Assembly: GCA_023512835.1 (NCBI GenBank)
Contig: JAKCVP010000389.1
Location: forward strand, 62,001 to 126,000
Direction: 5' to 3'
Length of the DNA: 64,000 nucleotides
Source: Taxillus chinensis
Lineage: Eukaryota > Streptophyta > Magnoliopsida > Santalales > Loranthaceae
Shown: in pieces, positions 52,064 to 63,457 of the stretch
Position numbering within the stretch: position 1 is the first letter of the stretch
How the letters are laid out: each line of letters starts with the position of its first letter
The notes under the pieces: model-generated
Databases searched by the model: none
What the model saw: only the letters and a program-made list of their open reading frames with translations
What the model was told of the DNA's origin: nothing
Made by a program: the position numbers and the translations under genes

Positions 52064-52929
52064 GACAGTCATCTACCGGAGCATGCCTAGGACCTGGCCG
52101 CTGCACGATATGTGTACGGCTTGAATCCAATGACTCAACTTCCGATGATTCCTGATCTTGCTTGTACTCCACTGGACTGCAGCTGCGTCGTAATGCAGAT
52201 GTACGCCAAATGTGCTTCCGATGCTCGTGGTAGTCGTGGCATGACTTGAGTGTTCCTTACACAGCATCCCGAGGCCTCCCGCCTACGGAACCATACATCT
52301 GGGAAACTTATTTTCCACTTCTGGGTTGTCGGGCGTGGTGACTCCGCGGTCGATCTGACGGACTGGTTTCATAGGAGGCGGGGACGTTGAGGTTATACTG
52401 CATAGAACGTGCATGCTCAACGTGCTGCGTTGAGGGGCGCGTGCTGCGAGAGCAACACGACACGGACGTGTGTCCGAGATGGGAGAAGTGTTGTGCTGTG
52501 TTCAGTGACTGGCGATGGACAGATCGGAGCGCTGCCACGTGATGACCCGAGATTAATCATCCACATTTCTCACGTGATTTTTGGCATGTCTGCTCCTGCC
52601 GTCCGCGGTGCCGTGCCGTGCTTGCGTTCAAGCTGCTCGAACTCCTCTGAGGCTCACGTTGCTTGTCAAGCTCAGACCAACGCCCGCGACGTCACCGCGT
52701 CCGGGCCTTCCGCATCATTGTTGTCGACCATGTTTTCTCTGCAGCACATACCACGGCAGGCTCTTTCTTCCTCCTCTTCACCGGCTTCGCTCTATCTCCC
52801 TCTTGCTTTCAGCCTGGAACGCTGCTGACCGGTGCTGCTCATCTACGCTCTAGTAGAGCCGCTACGAGCCAAGCACACAATCTCCAACGCTTATCGTGGT
52901 CAGGCACGCGACTAGGGCAGCCATTCGCC
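52064..52929. other. Intergenic, ACBP 3' flank and phosphate-carrier promoter
   Basis: 866 bp with no convincing gene. It is GC-rich toward the right with CT-rich runs (CTTTCTTCCTCCTCTTC near 52763) typical of fungal transcription-start regions. Confidence 0.45.
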
Positions 52930-54105
52930 ATGAGTTCAGGCAAGAGCCAAGCAGGCCTCAGCCTCCCAAAGCCCTCCAAGGGCCAAATAGAGGTCCGTCG
53001 CATGTCAGGCAGTGCTTGCGCAAGCCCTCAAGCTCACCCACATCACAGCTCTACTCGCCCCAGTACTTCGCAGCATGCCTTGTAGGCGGTGTCATTGGTG
53101 CGTTGCTGCGCGAATCCGTTCAATGCATATGATGTCCAGCAACTAACAAATCCAGCTTGTGGGCCAACGCACACGGCAGTGACTCCTCTAGATCTGGTCA
53201 AATGCCGCCGCCAAGTAGACCCCAGCATCTATAAATCAAACATGCAAGCCTGGCGCACAATCGCCGCCAAAGAAGGCGTCCGTGGTATCTTCTTCGGCTG
53301 GGCCCCTACATTTATCGGATACTCTTTCCAGGGTGCTGGCAAATACGGCTTTTACGAGGTCTTCAAGTATTGGTACGGAGAGAAGCTCTTCCCCAATGCC
53401 AACAAGACGGTCGTCTATCTCGCTGGCTCGGCGTCGGCAGAGTTCATCGCCGACATCTTCCTGTGTCCGTTTGAGAGTATCAAGGTGCGCATGCAAACCA
53501 CCTTGCCGCCGTATGCGAACAATTTGAGGGAAGGATGGAGCAAGATTGTGTCCAAGGAGGGCTTTGGAGGTCTTTACAAGGGCCTGTATCCTCTGTGGGC
53601 AAGACAGATTCCTTACACCATGGTACGTCCCCAGATGCTATACGTCCGTCAATGATGCTTCGACAAGACGCGAAGAGATGCAAAAGCTCAGAGCCAACCG
53701 GACAATTGAGATGCAGTCGGGACTAACCACAGTCACCAGATCAAATTCTCAACCTTTGAAGCAGCCGTCGAGCAAATCTACAAGACCATCGGCAAGCCGA
53801 AGGACCAGCTCAATGGTCTGCAGCAAACGGGTGTCTCCTTTCTGGGAGGCTATATCGCAGGCATCGGGTGTGCTGTCGGCTCACATCCCGCGGACGTCAT
53901 GGTCTCGAAACTAAACGCTGATCGTCAATCGGGCGAGGGAGCCGGAGCAGCCATCAGCCGTATATATAAGAACATTGGTTTCAGAGGTCTATGGAACGGC
54001 CTAGGTGTCAGGATTGGCATGATTGGTACCCTGACGGCATTTCAGTGGTTGATCTACGACACATTCAAGGTGTACATGGGCTTCCCATCCACTGGTGGGC
54101 ATTAA
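52930..54105 (+). CDS. Mitochondrial phosphate carrier
   Basis: Exons join(52930..52992, 53049..53097, 53156..53622, 53740..54105); 314 aa. It belongs to the mitochondrial carrier family with three repeats, each marked by its PX(D/E)XX(K/R) motif: [20 protein letters not shown] and [10 protein letters not shown]. The block [18 protein letters not shown] and [23 protein letters not shown] mark the phosphate-carrier subgroup (Pic2/Mir1 type), which imports phosphate with protons for ATP synthesis. Exon 2 is only 49 nt and completes the first helix ([16 protein letters not shown]). The first donor is GTCCGT, off consensus, but phase and homology require it. Intron 3 is the longest at 117 bp. Whether it is the MIR1 or PIC2 paralogue cannot be told from sequence alone. 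Confidence 0.94.
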
Positions 54106-54432
54106 GGTGGTCATTTCTTCCGTTGAGCGCGGGCGGCACTTTGCGTGTATGAGGCTATCGAAGCGAGGGTTCTGGTACAGGTTTAGCTTATTATAATTGA
54201 ACGATGAACGATCAAAACTTGCCCAATCACAACGCCTGGCTTCTCGAAATAACAGTAAAATATTGGGTATAGGTGCGAGACCGCAGCGGACAGCCTCGAA
54301 TTTGCGACGCTGCAGTGAGCTCATCCTCTAAGAAAATAGGCATCCTGGAACAGCCTTGTGTGATCTCTTGTCTAGGAAATCAACTCGACATAACGTGCCC
54401 AGCCGGTACATGGAGTGGCCGCAGCGTGTGCG

Positions 54433-54448
54433 CCTGGGAGGACACGAC
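54433..54448 (-). repeat. Inverted copy of the GGTCGYG motif
   Basis: CCTGGGAGGACACGAC is the reverse complement of GTCGTGTCCTCCCAGG, matching the three direct copies downstream almost perfectly. Confidence 0.7.
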
Positions 54449-54549
54449 TTCTCGAGGTTGATGGTAGACTGCGCTTCCCGCATACAGACACACTATCAGT
54501 CTTTGGGTGTCAAGTATGGATTGATGATTATACTCGGCTATAGCTACTA

Positions 54550-54703
54550 GGTCGTGCCCTCCCAGCTCTTTGGTGTCGAGGGTGAGTAGCCAGGCGTTTA
54601 TGCTCAAGTGTGTATAACAGGTCGCGTCCTCCCAACTCTCTAGCCTCTAAGATCAGAAGGCGGTAATACCCAACTACAAACACCGGGTCGTGTCCTCCCA
54701 GCC
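54550..54703 (+). repeat. Three direct copies of an 18-bp motif, GGTCGYGYCCTCCCARC
   Basis: Copies start at 54550 (GGTCGTGCCCTCCCAGCT), 54620 (GGTCGCGTCCTCCCAACT) and 54686 (GGTCGTGTCCTCCCAGCC), spaced 70 and 66 bp. The spacers are not clearly alike. A shorter match (GTCGTGCCCT) lies at 54743-54752. The regular spacing suggests decayed tandem repeats of a unit of about 70 bp, or repeated binding sites. Confidence 0.7.
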
Positions 54704-54766
54704 GCCACGATTACGATTCACCCGCTGCGGCCACCCGCTACAGTCGTGCCCTGTCACCATGTTGCC

Positions 54767-56299
54767 TTAGACAGGAGTTCCCTTGACCTTGAAAGGATGC
54801 GCCTCCGTGTTGAAGACCCACTGGTTCACACCACCATCCTCGACCTGCCACTCATCGTCGCCTGCTTGAATGAGGTAGGCGTACTTCAAGACCTCCGCGA
54901 ACAAGAAGCTTTCCTGGTCGTCCAGCTTCTGGCCTCCGCCAACGACATTAACATCCTCAACAGAGGAGAAGCCCGAGTCAGTCCTGCACGTGCTGTTGAT
55001 GGCGACGAATGCTTCCCATGCCCAGTCACGGTACTTTTGATCCTTGGTGGCACGGTAGGCATAGTAGTAACTTTCAATCACTTCGGGACGCAGATCATAC
55101 GTGGCGGCAGTAATGTAGAAGCCGTGTTTCTTGAAGAAGTCCTTTGATTCTGAAGGTACCTTGGACGCATCCCAGGAGAAGACTTCAGGTCCAATCTTGG
55201 TCGCGGTGGAGTTGTACGTGTTGTAGCAGGCTTCAGTCAGCTTGATGCCAAAGTCGGTGTACTTCTGGTCCTGAAGAGCGAGACCTGCGAGGATGAAGTT
55301 GCCGCCGTCGAAACAGGCCAAGTGCTGACTCGACAGGATGAGTGACTGGTGGTCATACTCGGCCAGATACGTCAGGTCAGGACGTGTCTTGGGGTTTGAG
55401 GCGAGATGCTGAATGGACGAGTCTGCAGCAGTCTTCCATGCATCTCGGTAGTAACCAAAGCGGCTGCTGTCGTAAACAAACATTTTGATGAGGTATTCAT
55501 AGTACGAATCTGCACCGCCGACCCAGCCTCCAAAGGCATCTTTGAACTGGCCGGTGTTGATGTCGATAGCCATGCCCACGAGACCTGGCCACGGGACGTT
55601 GGCTGCCGGCTGTGGGTTCAGCAGGTAAGACTCTCCTTTCTCTGCAAGGTCGGCATACGTCTTGTTGCCGGTCAGATCGGCAAGGCGAGTCCACTCTAGC
55701 ACGAGCGTACCGACGGTGGCGAGACCATTCGTGGTGGACCCATCATTGCTTCTATTGCCGAAAAAGAGATTGTTGGAGGGAATTCCAGTCTGGGTATCGA
55801 ATGCATACGATAAATAATCGGCAAGGTTTTGCGATTGCGTGAGGAGAGCTTCTACGTTTGCTTTATCGTCGGCCAGGTCGGCCAAGGGACCAGTGAGGAA
55901 GTCGTATCCGGACAACATGCCGCCAAGGTAGCGAATGGTAGTCTCGAAGAGCGAGACAGGCGTGTCGTTGTAGGACCTCGAGTAGTCGATACTCGGAATG
56001 TAGGAGATGATCTGGTTGACAATGTCCTTCTGCCTCATCACCAAGGCAGTAGAGAGCGCATCAACAGCCGAGGCGCCCCATCCATTGCGAGGATTGCTTT
56101 TGCCGTTGGTCACTGGGGTCAATTCATCGGCCGGGAAGGCATATTTGTAGTACCCTGACCAGGCATGGCGATACGCTTCAATGACGGCGTCGGCGCGCAC
56201 CTTGTCGGCACCGGTTGCAGTAGATTTCTTCTCCTTGGAGCAGGGGACGAGAGCTTCAGTAGCAGCAGCTGCTGTCAAAAGGAGTGGCACGAAACGCAT
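54767..56299 (-). CDS. Class I alpha-1,2-mannosidase, GH47, secreted type
   Basis: This is an intronless 510-aa gene. The frame is open to 56497, but the ATG at 56299 opens a clean signal peptide (MRFVPLLLTAAAATEA), as in secreted fungal GH47 enzymes. GH47 trims alpha-1,2-mannose from N-glycans. Signatures run in order: EAYRHAWSGYYKYAFPADELTPV, NGWGASAVDALSTALVM, ETTIRYLGGMLSGYD, GGWVGGADSYYEYLIKMF, the conserved cysteine pair in HLACFDGG and TEACYNTY, RPEVIESYYYAYRAT, ESFLFAEVLKYAYLI and the C-terminal FNTEAHPF. Catalytic acids lie in these blocks. Sequons (NDT, NRS, NKT, NST) fit a glycoprotein. It lacks the transmembrane anchor of ER/Golgi forms, so it is probably secreted or soluble in the secretory pathway. 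It diverges from NOT2. Confidence 0.93.
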   Translation of the reverse strand: MRFVPLLLTAAAATEALVPCSKEKKSTATGADKVRADAVIEAYRHAWSGYYKYAFPADELTPVTNGKSNPRNGWGASAVDALSTALVMRQKDIVNQIISYIPSIDYSRSYNDTPVSLFETTIRYLGGMLSGYDFLTGPLADLADDKANVEALLTQSQNLADYLSYAFDTQTGIPSNNLFFGNRSNDGSTTNGLATVGTLVLEWTRLADLTGNKTYADLAEKGESYLLNPQPAANVPWPGLVGMAIDINTGQFKDAFGGWVGGADSYYEYLIKMFVYDSSRFGYYRDAWKTAADSSIQHLASNPKTRPDLTYLAEYDHQSLILSSQHLACFDGGNFILAGLALQDQKYTDFGIKLTEACYNTYNSTATKIGPEVFSWDASKVPSESKDFFKKHGFYITAATYDLRPEVIESYYYAYRATKDQKYRDWAWEAFVAINSTCRTDSGFSSVEDVNVVGGGQKLDDQESFLFAEVLKYAYLIQAGDDEWQVEDGGVNQWVFNTEAHPFKVKGTPV

Positions 56300-57800
56300 A
56301 ACGAGGGAAACTATGTGGATACTGCTATGCTGAGGAAGGGAGGAGAAAAAGAAGTGAGAATGTCGGGTAGCAAACAGTCGGAGCAGACGGAGCAAGAAAA
56401 GGCCAGTGATGCCGGTGAGGCGAGATGAGGCCACAAACGCAGTACGTTGCAGTTTCGATGCGCTGATGAGAGGATGTAGGCAATTCTCCGGGGTCATATG
56501 CTACCTTTAAAGCCAGGCGTGCCAGGAGAGCAGATGGCTGTTGAGGCGCGCAGGAGCGCAGGCGTGGCAGCGTTGTCCGCAACGTCGACTTCGTACCCCC
56601 CAGCATTACAGCAACATCCCATGGCCGTTAGCAGCGGGATTGTCGCGAGAATTACTGTTTTGGAGGGACTTTGGCGGGGAGAAGCCTAAGGGACCGCATG
56701 GACCGGCAGCAGTCGAACGCAATGCAACGCTACAGCGCGTGATGTCTGTGGCTTCAAATGATCGCCGGCGAAGCCTCACTGCATGCGCGAGTCCTGTTCA
56801 GCAGATCTGACAATGTTCTACGTGCCAACAGCAGCCGTACGCCTATGGTTCTGCGATGGATCCCGAGCAGTAGCCGGCGGTGAGGAGAGCATGGTGGCAT
56901 GAAATCTCCGTCAATTTTGTCAGGTCTGCAGTGTTGCGGGTCACTAGACGGTGATCGCACTGTTCATGTGCAAGCTGCGCTTAAGGCTTGCCGGATGCGA
57001 GACAGCGATGACTGGCGTCAGGCTGGGCGTCGCTTAAGGCTGTTTCGGGGGCCAGCAGCTCATTCATGATGGCAGGTCAGGGCGTGCACTCGGAAAGGGT
57101 CGTGTTCCTTTACGATTAGGTAGTTAAGCTTTGGGCTGTAGGCTGTCAGGATGCGGCCATGGTGCACTTGGAAGACTCCTGCATACTTCACCATGACACG
57201 TGCATTCCGTCTAGAAATCTACTGCTCCGACACGATCACCGTGACAAAATTCGGAGTGTATAATCGTAGAGAATCGCTGGACACTCGTAATTAATCGTCA
57301 TCGATTGAAGGATGAAAAATGGTGGGAGCCAGGACGAAGACATCCCAGATTCCCAGCAGCCATGGCAGGGTTGGCTACTGTTTCAGGCCCTTGGCATCGA
57401 AGCATGAATTGGGGGACGGAGGACCTGGGTCCTGCTTTGGGTAGCGTGTTTCTCAGTTCTGTTCTACGGTTCTGATGTTCCGCAGCAGAAAGCATCATTG
57501 CGAGTTCACTTCCAGAGATCGAGAACTGAAGACGACATCAAACAGGTAGGCAAAGTAGGTAGTGAGACGATGGCTTCTCATATCTGTCTGTACGTGCCAT
57601 GGTAGTGGTGAACGCGTGCAAAACAAGTGACACTGGACAGTCGCAAAACGCACGGACCGCGTCTCGCGAACCATCATCGTCAGAACATTGACAGTGCCGC
57701 AAGGACATTATCGCTATCTCTCTCCCCACTGCGTGCGCGTCTCTCAACCCTTGTCGTCTATCTCCCAGCACACATTTGAGTCTCGCCTCCACAAGTCAGC
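56300..57800. promoter_or_regulatory. Divergent promoter region, GH47 mannosidase and NOT2
   Basis: 1.5 kb with no convincing gene. The right end is pyrimidine-rich (TATCTCTCTCCCCACTGCG near 57713), as expected before a transcription start. Minus-strand frames continuing the mannosidase frame upstream of its signal peptide are taken as leader. Confidence 0.45.
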
Positions 57801-59894
57801 ATGAACCGAGCTGGTAAGTGCTCCTGCTCTCGCCAACTCCAGTATCTCTCAGAGCATCTTGTCGAACATGTTGCGCTTAAGCCCAAGCTACAAGCTCGCC
57901 TTTCTGCCCCAAGCATCCTGCACACGCAACTGCTGACAGATACTTCTCATAGGACCCCCTGGGGGACAATCGCTCCGAGGCATATCTGGCAACGTCTTCC
58001 AGAACCAACAACAGTCCACCACACGTAACGGCACCATGTCCTCGTCACGGCTACAAAATACCAAATTAGGTGTGTCTACGCCCAAATGGTCAAGATTGTA
58101 CGAGCCAGCTGCTGATACATCGCGTAGCAGGAAATCAGTCTGGGTGGGGAGGCTACAACATGGCAGGCGCGGGTCTCCCTGTGAACCGCCCAGCAGCCGG
58201 CTTCTCCTTCGCCCAATCCCTCGTTGGTGGCAACCAGAATCAAGCAAATCTAGACTTATCGTAAGTTATTGTTCAAGAGTACTGTTTTAGTCCCTTCCGC
58301 GTTCCATGTTGTAGCAAGTGAAGGACGGCATACACGATTCGCGTAGGTGATTGGGCAGAGACCGCAGTCTGTGGTGCGCGAGTACAACGACACGTCTTCG
58401 TATCTGTCCAAACACATGGTCATGGGCCAGACGCGGCGTTCCGACAGAGCACATGTAAACCGATCACGAACACCTCCTAAAGTTAACGATCTCAGTGAAT
58501 TTCCCTCCCTCTCCGGTGGTCCGCAACCAACGTCCACGAACGCCACGCCCGCAATATGGAACAACAGCGCTGCGTTGCGCGCTACTCAACCTACTCCTAC
58601 GCAAAGGCAACAAAATCCACCCCCGAATCAGCAACCGCAGGCGTCTGGACAAGCAGCCCGAGCTGATTCGCAAGACAATGAGGGCAGCTCGCCTGCATAT
58701 TTGGAGGGCTTTCCATCTGCTCCCTCACGGCATGCGCATCAGCAGGGCCCAGCTGAGGAATTTCCGCCTCTTGGAGGCTTGGGACCTTCCGACCCGGCCG
58801 CTTCGCGAAGAATACCGTCAGCCCAGGGCTCATACATGAATGGAATGGCTGGTCGAGCAGGGCCCATTGGGCAGTTAGATACCAACCAAGCGCCAGACAG
58901 TATGGCTTCATCGACGGCGGTAGGCTCTGGTCAGTTGCCCTTGGCCATGAGGGACAAATCTACTCGTAAGCATGTGAAACTAACACGGCCTTCTTCTAAA
59001 TCAGGTATCTCGAGATCACCAGCAGAGGCATTACACGCCGAACATGAAGCACGGAAATCTGCAACGCAGTCGAGCAACCCGGATGTCTTTGCACCAGGCG
59101 GTGCCTCTCTACCAACGCGGCTGGTGTCGGAGCATCCAGACTCGCAGAGACCTCCTACTGATGCAGCTGGCCTCGCAACGAGAGACGGCACTGCAGAGCA
59201 AGGGAACCGAGCACGTACAGGTGACTCCGACACGTACGGATTGGCGGGATTCATGCGGACTATACAAGGACAGACGGATCAAGCAGGACTGGCCTGGGGC
59301 CTGGATCTGAATACGCTGGGACTAGATCTGAACCGACTGGAGTAAGTACATACCCCTCGTGCGCACTGCAGCACAGCACATTGGGCTGATCCCAATCACC
59401 AGAGGCATGCCCCTGCACAAGGACTGGGCCGGACCCTTCGCAGATCCAACACAGCGCGGCGTCATTCCCGAATTCACATTACCGGCAGCATACACAATCC
59501 AGAACGTGCCGCCACTTGAGTCCAAGATTGGCAGCTTCTCGGACGAGACACTTTTTGCGATTTTCTACCAATGTCCCCGCGACGTAGCTCAAGACCTGGC
59601 GGCACAGGAGCTCTATGCGCGTGATTGGCGCTGGCACAAGAAACTACAGCAGTGGATGATGAAGGCGAAGGAATTTGGCGAGCCTCAGATGCTGCCTTCA
59701 ATGAAAGAGGAGCGGGGGTACTACTATTTCTTCGATGCTAACAATTGGAGAAGAGAGAGGGTAAGTCAGCATCGGTTATGGAATCCGAGGGCAGCGGCTA
59801 ATCGCGCAAACAGAAAGAGTTCATTCTGAACTACGAGCACCTTTACCACGGCCAGGCGCAAGGACTACCGCAATCCATGCCCTCGCTAGGATAG
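57801..59894 (+). CDS. NOT2: CCR4-NOT complex subunit NOT2
   Basis: Preferred model join(57801..57813, 57953..58069, 58128..58260, 58496..59341, 59403..59760, 59814..59894); 515 aa. The start MNRAGPPGGQSLRG and the C-terminal NOT2/3/5 domain are clear: DLNRLEGMPLHKDWAGPFAD, VPPLESKIGSFSDETLFAIFYQCPRD, AAQELYARDWRWHKKLQQWM and YYYFFDANNWRRERKEFILNYEHL. The middle is a disordered Gln/Pro/Ser region. NOT2 pairs with NOT3/5 and scaffolds the complex for deadenylation and mRNA decay. Intron 3 is the doubtful point. With acceptor 58495 it joins LDLS to EFPSLS; with acceptor 58360, 45 more codons (PQSVVREYND...) would be coding, and their GC-rich third positions partly favour that. Intron 2 ends in a tandem TAGCAG acceptor. 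Confidence 0.9.
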
Positions 59895-61148
59895 ACACTC
59901 AGGCAGTAGCGGCGATTCACCCAATGCCAAGGCCGTCAGAGTTAGAAGCGATCAAAGCACCTTAATTCCAGAGATCCGGCTGCAAGGTCGTGAGATCTCC
60001 CACTCGAAGCTTGAACCTTTTCTCATGCAGCAAAACCTGAAATCGTTGATTAGCCTTGCTCGCAGGGTCAGGTGCCCACCAGCCAGTACCTATAGCATCT
60101 GTCGGAATTGGTAGGTACATAGGACCTCTCCGCACGTTGGGCTCTGGCCGATGGTCGAGCGGCCAGCTGCAAGTGGTGGGAGAGGTGTAGGATCGCTGTC
60201 GCATGCATCGACGGCAGTAACAGCTGCTGCCATGGCATCAGCGGATTGCTCCTGTTTCGCCCTGTGGCCACTCGTCCATGTAGAGGTAGTTTGTGCTCGC
60301 TGCTCTTCGCTCCACTTCCCCCCTGCGCCCTCACAGCTGCCCTTGCAACTATCTCCTCGTCACTCCGATGTTTCTGCGCAACAGGCGGATAAAAAGCCGC
60401 ATCACAAGGTTGCCCTAGCGTGTGGGGCCCCGCAAATTGCTAATCGGGACAGCGGGCGCTACAGAGGCGTCAAAGGCTAATGAGTGCATGCTCAACGCTC
60501 GTACGCAATCTCCTCCTGGGACTCCGCTTCCGGTACTTCACTACAGCACATACTGGTGCCATTAATGCTGGTGCGCGTCTAGTACTAGGCTGTGATGCGC
60601 TTCCGACAACGCCATGCCCGGAGATCGTGCTTTGTTGCTGCTCCGTTCCCCCATCTATCGATCGCCTTCCCCGCTCTGTTGGGTCTTCCAGCTTCGGACC
60701 AAAGGCTCAGTGCTGCCGGGCCCTACACACGCTCATAGGCATTCTCCTTGACATCACTAGAGAGAGAGGGAGGAGAGTCAAGTCTCGTTGCCAATAGCTT
60801 GTGACTCCGAGTCGATCTGGCGAACCAATTCGCGGCTGTCAGTAGTCGGCTGAATAAAGCCCCCGTCATTAGGGATGCACCAGGCGCTCTGGCCCTCGTG
60901 CCTCTACCCTCCGCAGCGCCAATGAAACGTCGATCCGTGCATCTCAGCCCTCAGACACTAGTTTGATGTGTTTGTGCGGAGGTGGCACCCACGCGTAGCT
61001 GATCCGATGGGACCGTGCCTGGTCGCTCTCTTTCATATAACCCAATCTACTTCCCCATGTTGTACCCCCTGCTTTGTGTGCATCTCCCTTTCATCTGATC
61101 GCTGCATCTTCAAGATCCAAGATCTGGCAGATCGTTTCTACATACACA
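59895..61148. promoter_or_regulatory. Intergenic region before the acetate transporter
   Basis: 1.25 kb with no gene recognised. Close to the downstream ATG lie CATATAA at 61034-61040 and CCCAATC just after it, at a distance (about 110 bp) that suits a core promoter. Confidence 0.45.
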
Positions 61149-62331
61149 ATGTCTAGCAACGGACGTGAGTCTTCTTCCTTCAACACATGCAACCTTGGAG
61201 GATCACAGCTAATTGCTTCCAGACGCTGAGCATCTCGACAAGGACCTCGAGTCTGGCGCTGCTCTCGAGAAGATTCGAACGGCAGGCAGCATATCAATTT
61301 CGCCAGAGCTCTTTGAGAGGCTCTACCTTCAGCCTCGCGATGCAGTTGGAAGCAGTCCCATCCGCAAGATCCTGGGCAACCCGACCCCAATGTAAGTGTG
61401 TCAGTAGACAAAGACCCGAAGTTACGAGCTCTAACAATCGTCTCTACCTAGTGGACTTGTTGGATTCTTGCTTTGCTTGACACCACTGTCAAACATGCTG
61501 ATGGGATGGCGAGATGCTGGACCCTACAGCGGCCGTGCTGCCCTGGGAAATTACTTTTTCTTTGGCGGTCTAATGATGACCATTACAATGGTTTTCGAAG
61601 TGAGTGCCAATTGCTAGATTTACTCGTGCTGCAATGCCCGCTCACTGACAAACGTAGATTATCATTGGCAACACGTTTCCAGCAGTAGTCTTTGGCTCAT
61701 TTGGTGAGTGTGACGAGCTCGAGAAAGCTGGACATGTGCTGACTTGATTCCAGGCGCCTTCTGGCTCACGTATGGTGCCACTCTGCAAGACAACGTCTAT
61801 CAGGTCATTAGCGGGTATCCGAATCAAGCGACTTTCATGAACGAATTTGGTAGGTGTGGCAACTGAGATTGATGCTGAGTTTACGCTAATACAAATTTCA
61901 GCATTTGTCCTGCTGTGGATGGGAGTCCTGTGCTTCATCTACATGATTGCGTCGCTGCGAACGAACGTTTGCTTCTTCATCATCTTCTTCACGTACGTTG
62001 CAATTGTCTAGCCAGGCCTGGTCTGCTCATACTGACTTGCACTGCAGTCTTGTCATGGCCTTTGCATTTCTTGCTGGCGCCTTCTGGCAGACGTATAATG
62101 GAAATGCTGTACTTGCCGGTCGACTTCAGATTGCGGGTGGTGCATTCGGTTTCATCACAACTATATCTGGGTGGTGGATTCTGGCATCATTACTATTCGC
62201 TGCTGTTGACTTTCCCATTCAGCTGCCTCGTAAGTGTCTCCACCACCAGGCTCTTGAGTTATTGTCTCTAATGACAAGTTTTAGTCGGCGATTTGTCCAC
62301 CATTGTTCCAGGTAGCCGCAAGAACGCATAG
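61149..62331 (+). CDS. GPR1/FUN34/YaaH (AceTr) family acetate transporter
   Basis: Exons join(61149..61164, 61223..61391, 61452..61599, 61658..61703, 61754..61849, 61902..61992, 62048..62229, 62285..62331); 264 aa. All seven introns are 50-60 bp with good donors and acceptors, and all phases agree. The family signature NPTPIGL lies at the start of the first helix. Six membrane segments follow: GLVGFLLCLTPLSNML, FFFGGLMMTITMVFEI, VVFGSFGAFWLTYGA, FAFVLLWMGVLCFIYMI, VCFFIIFFTLVMAFAFLA and GWWILASLLFAAV. The C-terminal QLPLGDLSTIVPG is also conserved. Yeast Ato1/Ady2 and Aspergillus AcpA of this family import acetate, and others may export ammonium. Located in the plasma membrane. The cytosolic N-terminus carries an acidic stretch and ISPELFERLYLQ. 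Confidence 0.94.
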
Positions 62332-63457
62332 TTTGGAAGGATAACATGATCCGATGCTTGCAGACTCCGATTAAATTCCTTGAACAGTTGTCGGGATCGG
62401 GTGGAAATCTCAGATTGAAGATGCCCACGGAGCATTGCGAGAATTGGGTGTATCATAGCAAGACAGCAGTCGGGCAAGATTACGAAGGCATGTTTTGATG
62501 ACTAGGTCCCACCTGATGTTAAATTGATGACGTATCGTCGATGGACAATTGTACTCCACAGTACCTTATGCCAGTAGGTCCAACTCGTTCCAATGGTGCT
62601 TGAGTCCGTTGTTGTGTGATAGTCGGGCCCTGCACTGGAGTTTCTTGTTCTGTTAAAGCGGCACGTTCACGGGCCCACAAACAAACAGTAGGTATGTACC
62701 TAGTCGAAGGATCTCCAATGCGGTGCATGGGCTGCAGGGACAGACAATCCAGTACTGGATCCCACTGATCCATCATAGGAGCAGTGACGCAAAGGACGTG
62801 TCACGTGCCGTGTCTCACTCGCTGCAGCGTCGCGGGCATCACGTACAAACAGTGCCGAGTGACTGTTGGACATGAGCATGCTGTCTGTAGCCGGATTGAG
62901 GGAACAAAGTCAGACATGACCAAGCTCATTCCGTTCGCCGAATGCATTGGCGCCGCCGTTTGCTGCACCGTTTGCAGAAAGGCGAATCGGCGCGGGAGAA
63001 GAGAAACCGAGAAAACTGCAAGCGAGCGACCTTGGCAAACACTCATCACATCAGGGGGAACGAACGCCTCACTCACTCTGCCCTGTCCTAGCTGTTCTCA
63101 CTCAGTAGGTTCCTACTACAGACCGAGAAACTTTATCCGACCTTGCCTTTAGTGGTCAACATAGTCTCGAAGCGAAGCGTTGCTTCTGAAGAAGACGCAA
63201 GCTGGTCTCTCCGGGCGTGGTCTCCCCTGGAACCTTCCCATCTTTTTCTCTCCTCAATGTCTTAAGGTTGTCTTCCTCTCACGTCAACTTTCCATACCTC
63301 GGTGGACGGAGAATCTCCGTTAGACACTTCCATCAGCTCATGACTCAAGGAGATCAGCTTTCGAAATCCTTCGTGTCGATTCAGCGGACGACTACGGCTA
63401 CAGGTAGACAATCTGTTTCGTCGTGATCACTCTGGATGTATCGGTAGCTCATGTACC
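62332..63457. other. Convergent intergenic region, no gene seen
   Basis: 1.1 kb between the stop codons of the acetate transporter and the B3/B4 protein. Frames on both strands are short and without motifs; no repeat or RNA gene is visible. Confidence 0.5.

Larger units (their letters stand above)
54106..54766. other. Convergent intergenic region with a dispersed motif family
   Basis: The 661 bp between the carrier and mannosidase stop codons hold both 3' ends. Three direct copies and one inverted copy of an 18-bp motif occur at 54433-54752 (separate entries). No open frame of interest is seen. Confidence 0.5.

Noticed and set aside
56300..56497. 66-codon N-terminal extension of the GH47 mannosidase
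   Set aside because: The internal Met at 56299 begins a clean signal peptide; the extension looks like translated leader.
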